Shown: positions 1-4,709 of the stretch, one piece after another
How positions within the stretch are numbered: the stretch's first letter is position 1
Layout: every line of letters starts with the position of its first letter
Assembly: GCA_027023145.1 (NCBI GenBank)
Contig: JALVWV010000241.1
Coordinates: forward strand, 1-8,506
Reading direction: 5' to 3'
DNA: 8,506 nucleotides
Source of the DNA: Campylobacteraceae bacterium
Lineage (GTDB): Bacteria > Campylobacterota > Campylobacteria > Campylobacterales > Sulfurovaceae
Notes under the pieces: model-generated
Told to the model about the DNA's origin: nothing
Databases searched by the model: none
What the model saw: the letters and a program-made list of their open reading frames with translations, nothing else
Program-made: the position numbers and the translations under genes

Positions 1-422
1 GTATGGTAGGTGCCTTCGGGGTCAAATCCCCACCGCTTGCGTAACCAGTCGTAGGTGATGAGGGTGGCGCAGCGGGTGGTGTCAAGGGTGTACCACTCCG
101 CGTGCCTTTCTGCGATATTTTTTCCTGTACCGTGGTGGTCAAGCAGTTGAAGGCCGGCACCGACGTGAGCAGCTTCTCTCTCGATCCATTTGGCTTCTTT
201 GGCGGTGAGGTTGAGATCAGTAATGAGGATCAGGCGCTCATCAGCGGTTTTGTTGATGTATTGATCCCGTTCGATCTGGGCGATGATCTCTTCGAGGCGA
301 GCGGTGACTTCCGGTCCATAGTTTGCGTTGTAGTAATGTCCGTGCTCAAACACCTGTTGTGTGAGATACTGGCATCCGTACCCGTCGAGGTCAATGTGGG
401 AGAGATGGTAGAGCTGCGTCAT
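1..422 (-). CDS. DHH-family phosphoesterase, N-terminal part (runs off the left edge)
   Basis: Reading the minus strand from the ATG at 422-420 gives 140 codons with no stop before the edge, so the C-terminal part lies outside the window. The protein shows the metal-binding motifs of the DHH phosphoesterase superfamily: an N-terminal His-x-Asp-x-Asp-Gly (H9, D11, D13), an Ile-Thr-Asp-Leu-Asn segment (D69), the Asp-His-His signature (D95-H97) and an LDTTRCAT segment (D114) resembling the fourth motif. Such proteins hydrolyse phosphodiester bonds (RecJ-like or oligonucleotide/cyclic-nucleotide phosphodiesterases) using Mn ions; the exact substrate cannot be read from this fragment. The ATG overlaps the TGA of the upstream Rrf2 gene as ATGA, with a GGAAG-like ribosome site just before it, so the two are probably one transcript and translationally coupled. 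The plus-strand open frame across this region is a shadow. Confidence 0.85.
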   Translation of the reverse strand, partial: MTQLYHLSHIDLDGYGCQYLTQQVFEHGHYYNANYGPEVTARLEEIIAQIERDQYINKTADERLILITDLNLTAKEAKWIEREAAHVGAGLQLLDHHGTGKNIAERHAEWYTLDTTRCATLITYDWLRKRWGFDPEGTYH

Positions 423-838
423 GCGATCTTCCGGGGATCGGTAAAGATTTGATCGAGGGTCAGTTCGCGGAGGAAGAGGTCGATTCGCATCTGGAAACGG
501 GTCAGAAACGGTGAGATGGCACAGTCTCCGATGATCCCATTCGGGCACGTATCCCCATACTGGGTACAGTCAAAGACGGTGGCCGCTTTGCCCTCAGCAG
601 CAAGGATGATGTCGTAGACTGAGATGCCCTCTAGGTCACGCTCGAGGGCAAACCCCCCATGGGCACCCCGGTGCGAGACAATGATCTTCTCTTTGGCTAG
701 GCTCTGGAGAATTTTGGCGAGGAAACTCTTGGGGATGCAGAGCTCCCGGGCGAGATGTTCGGCTCCAAGGGGACGATCCGCCTGGCGGATTTTATCGAGA
801 GAGAGGAGGGCGTATTCGCTGGCGCGCGTCAGTAGCAT
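419..838 (-). CDS. Rrf2-family transcriptional regulator with three cysteines
   Basis: This 139-aa protein has the Rrf2 layout. An N-terminal winged helix-turn-helix starts MLLTRASEYALLSL, a wing with HRGAHGGFAL follows near residues 56-64, and a dimerisation helix lies at the C-terminus. Three cysteines (C91, C98, C106 counted from this start) sit in the loop where IscR, NsrR and RirA bind an Fe-S cluster. Their spacing is C-X6-C-X7-C, against the C-X5-C-X5-C of E. coli IscR. A cluster-sensing repressor is therefore likely, but the signal (iron, NO, redox) is not determined. I chose the ATG at 838 because AAAGG lies 6 bases before it; a TTG two codons upstream would leave no room for that site. 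The gene is divergent from rpsO and overlaps the downstream DHH gene by 4 bp. An inverted repeat at 872-886 is the best candidate for its own operator. Confidence 0.9.
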   Translation of the reverse strand: MLLTRASEYALLSLDKIRQADRPLGAEHLARELCIPKSFLAKILQSLAKEKIIVSHRGAHGGFALERDLEGISVYDIILAAEGKAATVFDCTQYGDTCPNGIIGDCAISPFLTRFQMRIDLFLRELTLDQIFTDPRKIA

Positions 839-871
839 GGACAACCTTTCGAGGTTACGATGATGTAATTA

Positions 872-886
872 AGAGTATTTTACTCT
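872..886. promoter_or_regulatory. Inverted repeat upstream of the Rrf2 gene, candidate operator
   Basis: The sequence AGAGTA-TTT-TACTCT is a perfect 6-bp dyad with a 3-bp centre, 34 bp before the Rrf2 start codon. The complementary strand reads AGAGTAAAATACTCT, and its TAAAAT could double as a -10 for leftward transcription. Rrf2 proteins commonly repress their own promoter through AT-rich dyads, so autoregulation is the natural reading. This rests on position and symmetry only. Confidence 0.45.
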
Positions 887-891
887 AATAT

Positions 892-912
892 GGTTTAAGG
901 GTACCCTTGACC
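892..912. promoter_or_regulatory. Palindrome between the Rrf2 gene and rpsO
   Basis: A perfect 12-bp palindrome, AAGGGTACCCTT (897-908), is flanked by GGT on the left (892-894) and ACC on the right (910-912), extending the dyad imperfectly. It lies between the Rrf2 dyad at 872-886 and the rpsO promoter. No T-run follows in either direction, so a protein-binding site is more plausible than a terminator. Its partner is unknown. Confidence 0.3.
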
Positions 913-930
913 ATCTCCCCCTTTATCTCT

Positions 931-953
931 CTCGAAGTTTTCGAGTGTATAAT
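931..953 (+). promoter_or_regulatory. rpsO promoter with an adjacent inverted repeat
   Basis: TATAAT at 948-953 is a perfect -10, placing the transcription start near 960 and giving a short leader of about 30 bases. No good -35 is present at 16-18 bp. The upstream DNA is T/C-rich, as is common for sigma-70 promoters in Campylobacterota. The dyad CTCGAA-GTT-TTCGAG (931-945) fills the space just upstream of the -10, where a bound regulator would block polymerase. The -10 call is good; the operator role is speculation. Confidence 0.55.
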
Positions 954-988
954 TGCACTCCAAATTAACTACCAATCAGGAGGTCATT

Positions 989-1258
989 ATGGCTTTGGAT
1001 TCGGCGAAAAAACAAGAAATTGTCGCTAAATACGGACGCAGTGAGAACGATACAGGTTCTACAGAAGTACAGATTGCTTTGCTTACAGAGCGCATTGCTT
1101 ATCTGACAGAGCACCTTAAAATCAACAAGAAAGACCACTCTTCACGCCTGGGTCTCCTCAAGCTTGTCGGTCAGCGCCGTCGCCTCATGCGCTACCTGCG
1201 CAAGAGTGATTTCGCCCGCTACACCGCGATCAAAGAAGCCCTTGGCTTGCGTAACTAA
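989..1258 (+). CDS. rpsO: Small ribosomal subunit protein S15
   Basis: The product is 89 aa, exactly the usual S15 length, starting MALDSAKKQEIVAKYG and containing the conserved segments GSTEVQIALLTERI, HLK-x7-HSSR-x-GLL and QRRRLMRYLRK that contact 16S rRNA. S15 is a primary binder of the 16S central domain and nucleates platform assembly of the 30S subunit. An in-frame start upstream (near 953) is rejected: it would overlap the -10 element, whereas AGGAGG at 978-983 stands 5 bases before the ATG at 989. The gene appears monocistronic, with its own promoter and a strong terminator directly downstream. It is divergent from the Rrf2 gene. Confidence 0.98.
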   Translation: MALDSAKKQEIVAKYGRSENDTGSTEVQIALLTERIAYLTEHLKINKKDHSSRLGLLKLVGQRRRLMRYLRKSDFARYTAIKEALGLRN

Positions 1259-1270
1259 TTTTTCTTTCTT

Positions 1271-1305
1271 TGGGTGCGCTTTGGGCGCGCCCATTCTTTC
1301 CTCCC
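1271..1305 (+). terminator. Intrinsic terminator after rpsO
   Basis: A 9-bp GC-rich stem, TGGGTGCGC (1271-1279) pairing with GCGCGCCCA (1285-1293) with one G-U pair, encloses the 5-base loop TTTGG. A T/C-rich tail follows from 1294, with a T6 run slightly further on. It begins 12 bases after the rpsO stop and should insulate grpE from rpsO transcription. Confidence 0.8.
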
Positions 1306-1345
1306 TTCTTTTTTCTCGCTTTATTGAAAATGTTAAGCATCCCGC

Positions 1346-1367
1346 GTAGGATGTGCAACAGCACACC
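1346..1367. repeat. REP-like hairpin A (GTAG plus imperfect palindrome)
   Basis: GTAG at 1346-1349 leads directly into a stem GG(A)TGTGC / GCACACC with loop AACA (1349-1367, one bulged A). A GTAG or GGAG tetranucleotide followed by an imperfect hairpin is the layout of REP elements mobilised by TnpA-REP (RAYT) transposases. Only one copy is visible here, so repetitiveness is inferred from form alone. Confidence 0.4.
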
Positions 1368-1380
1368 ATGAGGTTTATAA

Positions 1381-1427
1381 GGGGCTGGGACTTCAGTCCC
1401 ACAAAACGCGACTGAAGTCGCGTCCCC
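1381..1427. repeat. Twin-hairpin REP-like element B
   Basis: Two adjacent stems occur: TGGGACT-TC-AGTCCCA (1386-1401) and CGCGACT-GA-AGTCGCG (1407-1422). GGGG (1381-1384) and CCCC (1424-1427) enclose both. The cores are reverse complements of each other (GACTTCAGTC at 1389-1398, GACTGAAGTC at 1410-1419), so the unit can fold as two hairpins or as one long stem. No T-run follows, so it is not a simple terminator. The paired, opposed arrangement is like a BIME (two inverted REP units). Confidence 0.55.
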
Positions 1428-1451
1428 AAGTAAGTTTTCTCGCTGTATTTT

Positions 1452-1469
1452 GGTGCGCAATTGCGCACC
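1452..1469. repeat. 18-bp perfect palindrome C
   Basis: GGTGCGCAATTGCGCACC is a perfect 9+9 palindrome. Its stem resembles hairpin A (GG-TGTGC / GCACACC), suggesting both are diverged copies of one unit flanking element B. The remainder of this gap, 1470-1550, is AT-rich with no further structure that I can defend apart from the grpE promoter. Confidence 0.5.
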
Positions 1470-1551
1470 CTGCTCGTTGGAAATGTAAAATACCTCTATT
1501 ATATGTGAGCCATAATGACTAAACTTTATTTTGCATATTTTATAAACTTCA

Positions 1552-1572
1552 CTTGACAAACTACCACTCAAT
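1552..1572 (+). promoter_or_regulatory. HAIR-like HspR operator candidate overlapping the grpE -35
   Basis: The half-sites CTTGACA (1552-1558) and ACTCAAT (1566-1572) are separated by exactly 7 bases. The HspR operator HAIR is CTTGAGT-N7-ACTCAAG; this site matches 5 of 7 and 6 of 7 positions with the correct spacing. HspR is a MerR-type heat-shock repressor known to control the dnaK locus in Helicobacter pylori and Campylobacter jejuni. The site covers the -35 hexamer, the right position for repression. No hspR gene is in the window. Confidence 0.5.
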
Positions 1573-1582
1573 ATACTATAAT
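1553..1582 (+). promoter_or_regulatory. Sigma-70 promoter of grpE
   Basis: A perfect -35 TTGACA (1553-1558) and a perfect -10 TATAAT (1577-1582) are separated by 18 bp. The start is expected near 1589, leaving a leader of about 24 bases. It is a housekeeping promoter, not sigma-32, so heat control would need a repressor; no CIRCE dyad (TTAGCACTC-N9-GAGTGCTAA) is seen, but a HAIR-like site overlaps it. Confidence 0.85.
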
Positions 1583-1612
1583 CTCTCTAAAGATCATACA
1601 AAGGAGACAATT

Positions 1613-2176
1613 ATGAGCGATCCCAAAGAAAACAAAGACCCCGAAGTGGTTGAGGAGACACAGGAAGAAACGGTAGAAGAAGAGGTCGAACTGACCCCTG
1701 AAGAGCAGTGTCAAGCTGATCTCGCCGAAGCCAAAGCTGCTTTGGCTGAAGCTGAGGAAAAGGTGTTGCGCATCCATGCGGACTTTGAAAACAGTAAGAA
1801 ACGCCTAGAGAAGGACAAAGCCAATGCCGTGGCGTTTGCCAATGAATCGTTTGCGAGTGATATGTTGAGTATTCTTGATTCATTCGAGAGTGCATTTGCT
1901 TCGATCGACCAGATCGACACTGAAGATGCCGCCGAAGCATTGGATAAGATCAAGGAGGGATTGGAGTTGACCTACAACCAGACCCTCAGCGTCCTCAAAA
2001 AGCACGGGGTCGAGGAGGTTGCCCATGAGGGAGAGTTTGACCCCGAAGTGCATCAGGCAATCATGCAGGTTGAGAGTGATGAGCATGAGCCAGGTCAGGT
2101 CGTTCAAGTAATGCAAAAAGGATACAAGATGAAAGACCGTACCCTCCGTGCTGCGATGGTGAGTACGGCAAAATAA
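1613..2176 (+). CDS. grpE: Nucleotide exchange factor GrpE
   Basis: This 187-aa protein releases ADP from DnaK and so drives the chaperone cycle in the cytoplasm. Residues 1-33 are a very acidic, Glu-rich and probably disordered tail. Residues 34-70 form the long coiled-coil helix used for dimerisation, a central helical part follows, and residues 141-187 are the C-terminal beta domain with the GrpE signature (FDPEVHQAI, then the HEPGQVVQVMQKGYKMKDRTLR region) that contacts DnaK. The ATG at 1613 is chosen because AAGGAG (1601-1606) lies 6 bases upstream; the longer frame starts inside the -35 hexamer of the promoter. In many Campylobacterota hrcA precedes grpE, but here the upstream gene is rpsO. 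Confidence 0.97.
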   Translation: MSDPKENKDPEVVEETQEETVEEEVELTPEEQCQADLAEAKAALAEAEEKVLRIHADFENSKKRLEKDKANAVAFANESFASDMLSILDSFESAFASIDQIDTEDAAEALDKIKEGLELTYNQTLSVLKKHGVEEVAHEGEFDPEVHQAIMQVESDEHEPGQVVQVMQKGYKMKDRTLRAAMVSTAK

Positions 2177-2182
2177 GGGTAT

Positions 2183-2203
2183 TATGAGCGATTGCAACTC
2201 AGG
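2183..2203 (+). promoter_or_regulatory. Second, weaker HAIR-like site upstream of dnaK
   Basis: The half-sites TATGAGC (2183-2189) and ACTCAGG (2197-2203) are spaced by 7 bases and match the HspR consensus at 4 of 7 and 6 of 7 positions. The inner TGAG/CTCA dyad is perfect. The site overlaps the hairpin at 2189-2211, which alone could explain the symmetry, so this is a weak call that gains value only from the stronger site before grpE. Confidence 0.25.
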
Positions 2204-2216
2204 TTGCATCGTTTTT
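2189..2216 (+). terminator. Hairpin plus T-run between grpE and dnaK
   Basis: CGA(T)TGCAAC (2189-2198, one bulged T) pairs with GTTGCATCG (2203-2211) around the loop TCAG, followed by TTTTT (2212-2216). It is a moderate intrinsic terminator 12 bases after the grpE stop, probably partial. It would lower read-through into dnaK or act as an mRNA processing or stability element. Confidence 0.55.
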
Positions 2217-2229
2217 GTGAGAAACACCC

Positions 2230-2235
2230 TATAAT
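2230..2235 (+). promoter_or_regulatory. -10 element of a separate dnaK promoter
   Basis: TATAAT at 2230-2235, followed by a 24-base leader and AGGAG (2255-2259) before the dnaK ATG. There is no convincing -35 at 16-18 bp; TTGCAT (2204-2209) is 20 bp away. The T5 run and A-rich spacer fit the -35-poor promoters of Campylobacterota. Confidence 0.5.
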
Positions 2236-2265
2236 ACGAACAAATAAAACCCACAGGAGTCTATC

Positions 2266-4143
2266 ATGAGTAAACCAATCGGAATCGACCTCGGAACTAC
2301 CAACTCAGCTGTCGCCATCTACGAAAACGGCGAAGCGAAAATCATTGCCAACAAAGAGGGGAAAAACACGACCCCCTCTGTCGTTGCCTTTACGGACAAA
2401 GGTGAAGTGCTCGTCGGAGAGACCGCCAAACGCCAAATGGTAACCAACCCGGAGAAAACCGTCTATTCGGTCAAGCGTGTTATGGGATTGATGTGCGATG
2501 AATCCAAAGCCAAAGAAGCCAAAGAGCGCCTGCCGTACCACGTGACGGATAAAAACGGGGCATGTGCCATCGAAATCGACGGTAAAACGTACACTCCTCA
2601 GGAAATTTCTGCCAAAATCCTTATGAAGCTCAAGGAGGATGCAGAGTCTTATATGGGAGGTACCGTGACCGATGCGGTCATCACCGTCCCAGCGTACTTC
2701 AACGATGCTCAGCGTAAAGCGACCAAAGAAGCCGGTACCATTGCGGGCTTGAATGTCTTGCGGATCATCAACGAGCCCACGGCGGCAGCCCTCTCCTACG
2801 GATTGGAGAAGAAAGAGAGCGAAAACATTGCTGTTTATGACCTCGGAGGTGGTACATTTGATGTGACCATCCTCGAAACCGGTGATGGTGTTGTCGAAGT
2901 CCTCTCAACGGGCGGGGATGCCTTCCTCGGTGGAGATGACTTTGACAACCGTGTTGTGGATTACATTGCTGGTGAGTTCAAGAGTGAGCAGGGGATCGAC
3001 ATCAAAGCGGATATTATGGCGCTTCAGCGTCTCAAAGAGGCAGCCGAAAATGCCAAAAAAGAGCTCTCGTCGGCTACAGAAACGGAGATCAACCTTCCGT
3101 TTATCACCGCCGATGCGACCGGCCCCAAGCACCTCGTGATGAAACTCACCCGTGCGAAATTTGAGTCCCTGATCGAAGATTTGGTACAAAAAACCATCAC
3201 CAAGATCGATGAAGTGCTCAAGGATTCAGGTTTGAGCAAGAATGAGATCAAAGAGGTTGTCATGGTCGGTGGATCGACCCGCGTACCGATGGTACAAGAG
3301 AAAGTCAAAGCCTACTTCGGTAAAGAGCTCAACAAATCGGTCAACCCCGATGAAGTCGTAGCCGTCGGTGCGGCGATTCAGGGTGGTGTCTTGAGTGGAG
3401 ATGTCAAAGATGTACTTTTGCTGGATGTAACCCCTCTGAGTCTTGGGATTGAGACTCTTGGTGGCGTGACCACCAAAGTGATCGAAAAAGGTACCACCAT
3501 CCCGGTCAAAAAGTCTCAGACGTTTTCCACTGCTGAAGATAACCAGCCAGCAGTGAGCATTCACGTCGTCCAAGGTGAGCGGGAGTTTGCCAAAGACAAC
3601 AAGTCACTCGGTATGTTTGAACTCAGCGGCATTTCTCCTGCTCCGCGCGGTGTGCCTCAGATCGAAGTAACCTTTGATATCGATGCCAGCGGTATCCTCA
3701 CTGTCAGTGCTGAAGACAAAGCAACCGGAAAATCGCAGGAGATCAAGATCACCGGTTCGAGCGGATTGAGCGAGGATGAGATCCAGCGGATGGTACAGGA
3801 AGCGGAGGCCAATAAAGCCGAAGACGAGAAGCGCAAAGCCCTCGTCGAAGCCAAAAACCAAGCCGACGCGCTGGTGCATCAGACCCGCAAGGCTCTTGAT
3901 GAGCTTGGAGACAATGCCGATGCTGCGCTCAAGGACGAAGTGGCCAAAGTCACTGGCGAGATCGAAGCCGTCCTCAAAGACGACAACGCCACCAAAGAGC
4001 AAGTTGATGCCAAAGTCAATGAGCTCAACACCGTCGCCCAAAAAGTTGCCCAAGCGGCTGCTGCCAATCAGCAGGCTGGCGGTGCTGCTGCCGGGGAACA
4101 GAAGCCAGCAGACGATGATGTAATCGACGCAGAAGTCGAGTAA
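2266..4143 (+). CDS. dnaK: Molecular chaperone DnaK (Hsp70)
   Basis: This 625-aa Hsp70 (E. coli DnaK is 638 aa) is complete. The ATPase domain spans about residues 1-380, with phosphate-1 loop GIDLGTTNS (6-14), phosphate-2 VYDLGGGTFDV (190-200) and the adenosine motif VGGSTRVP (334-341). The linker DVLLLD (382-387) couples ATP to substrate binding. The beta-sandwich peptide-binding domain lies at about 388-500 and the helical lid at about 500-595. A Gln/Ala/Gly-rich tail ends in DDDVIDAEVE, close to the usual bacterial DnaK terminus. It binds exposed hydrophobic segments of unfolded proteins and works with GrpE (encoded immediately upstream) and DnaJ (not in the window). AGGAG at 2255-2259 is 6 bases before the ATG. 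Nothing is missing or unusual in the catalytic motifs. Confidence 0.99.
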   Translation: MSKPIGIDLGTTNSAVAIYENGEAKIIANKEGKNTTPSVVAFTDKGEVLVGETAKRQMVTNPEKTVYSVKRVMGLMCDESKAKEAKERLPYHVTDKNGACAIEIDGKTYTPQEISAKILMKLKEDAESYMGGTVTDAVITVPAYFNDAQRKATKEAGTIAGLNVLRIINEPTAAALSYGLEKKESENIAVYDLGGGTFDVTILETGDGVVEVLSTGGDAFLGGDDFDNRVVDYIAGEFKSEQGIDIKADIMALQRLKEAAENAKKELSSATETEINLPFITADATGPKHLVMKLTRAKFESLIEDLVQKTITKIDEVLKDSGLSKNEIKEVVMVGGSTRVPMVQEKVKAYFGKELNKSVNPDEVVAVGAAIQGGVLSGDVKDVLLLDVTPLSLGIETLGGVTTKVIEKGTTIPVKKSQTFSTAEDNQPAVSIHVVQGEREFAKDNKSLGMFELSGISPAPRGVPQIEVTFDIDASGILTVSAEDKATGKSQEIKITGSSGLSEDEIQRMVQEAEANKAEDEKRKALVEAKNQADALVHQTRKALDELGDNADAALKDEVAKVTGEIEAVLKDDNATKEQVDAKVNELNTVAQKVAQAAAANQQAGGAAAGEQKPADDDVIDAEVE

Positions 4144-4161
4144 ATTTTCGCCCTTTTCCTG

Positions 4162-4185
4162 CTCCGAAGCTTGTGGCTCTCGGAG
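4162..4185. terminator. Weak hairpin between convergent dnaK and the CoA-binding gene
   Basis: CTCCGA (4162-4167) pairs with TCGGAG (4180-4185) around a 12-base loop in the 72-bp convergent gap. The nearest T-run on the plus strand (4205-4210) is 20 bases further on, and the minus strand offers only A-rich sequence. It may help end both transcripts, but it does not meet the usual terminator pattern. Confidence 0.3.
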
Positions 4186-4215
4186 TGGAATTCGATTCAA
4201 CCTTCTTTTTAGATA

Positions 4216-4659
4216 TTATTGACCAATCAGCTCCCGGTGCTCAACCATCGCACACATATTCTGAACGACATTCATCCCAGCAGCTTTGGCTTTTTCGGCA
4301 GCTTCGTTATTGACGATGCCAATTTGGCTCCAAAAGACTTTGACATCCCCCCGGGCGATACAAGCATCTGCTATGGCATCGAGAGCTGCCGGTTTACGAA
4401 AGATGACGACCATATCGATCTTGGCATCGATTTCAGGCAATGAACGGTAAACTTTGCGTCCGTAAAAATCGTCCCCTTTTGGGTAGATAGGAAACACATC
4501 ATAGCCATGCTCAATGAGGTATTTGGTCACTTTGTGGCTGTCTTTGGTCGGGTTGGGCGAGGCGCCGACGACGGCGATAGTTCGGGTCTCTTCGAGGTAA
4601 CGCTTGACTTCGGCTTCGTTGCTGTTGACGCGGGGAAATTCACATTCGACTTTTTCCAT
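4216..4659 (-). CDS. CoA-binding domain protein (YccU-like)
   Basis: This 147-aa protein is essentially a single Rossmann-fold CoA_binding_2 domain. The nucleotide-binding turn IAVVGASPNPTKDSHKV spans about residues 28-44, followed by the strand/loop VFPIYPKGDDFYG (55-67), a DMVVIFRKP strand (82-90), the segment VFWSQIGIVNNEAA (108-121) and a C-terminal NMCAMVEHREL (134-144). Small proteins of this family bind CoA or acyl-CoA; their physiological role is poorly defined. The start is supported by AAGGA 7 bases upstream. The gene is convergent with dnaK and divergent from ilvA, with about 50 bp between the start codons, so the two probably share a regulatory region. No catalytic function should be assumed. 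Confidence 0.9.
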   Translation of the reverse strand: MEKVECEFPRVNSNEAEVKRYLEETRTIAVVGASPNPTKDSHKVTKYLIEHGYDVFPIYPKGDDFYGRKVYRSLPEIDAKIDMVVIFRKPAALDAIADACIARGDVKVFWSQIGIVNNEAAEKAKAAGMNVVQNMCAMVEHRELIGQ

Positions 4660-4677
4660 AATTTTCCTTAGATTAGA

Positions 4678-4683
4678 TATAAT
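4678..4683 (+). promoter_or_regulatory. -10 element in the divergent region before ilvA
   Basis: TATAAT lies 27 bases before the ilvA ATG, a suitable distance for a -10 and a short leader; the ribosome site AGGA is at 4700-4703. No clear -35 is present. The complementary strand reads ATTATA, so the leftward gene may use an overlapping promoter in the same 50 bp. No leader peptide or attenuator is visible, so amino-acid control of ilvA by attenuation is not supported. Confidence 0.45.
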
Positions 4684-4709
4684 GCGCTCATTATTACTCA
4701 GGAAAGATA

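Noticed and set aside
102..452. Plus-strand open frame of 116 codons
   Set aside because: It lies opposite the DHH phosphoesterase, whose minus-strand frame has recognisable motifs; no ribosome site or family match is evident for the plus frame.
953..988. Longer S15 start with 12 extra codons
   Set aside because: It would begin at the -10 element; AGGAGG and family length fix the start at 989.
1142..1571. Two minus-strand open frames overlapping rpsO and the rpsO-grpE gap
   Set aside because: They run through the terminator and palindromes, have no ribosome site, and read as low-complexity basic sequence created by the repeats.
1553..1612. Longer GrpE start with 20 extra codons
   Set aside because: It would begin inside the -35 hexamer and span the promoter; AAGGAG fixes the start at 1613.
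1259..1612. CIRCE element for HrcA before grpE
   Set aside because: I looked for TTAGCACTC-N9-GAGTGCTAA or a near version and found none.
3604..4200. 198-codon minus-strand frame opposite dnaK
   Set aside because: Typical antisense shadow of the dnaK 3' half; its sequence mirrors the codon pattern of DnaK and has no independent support.
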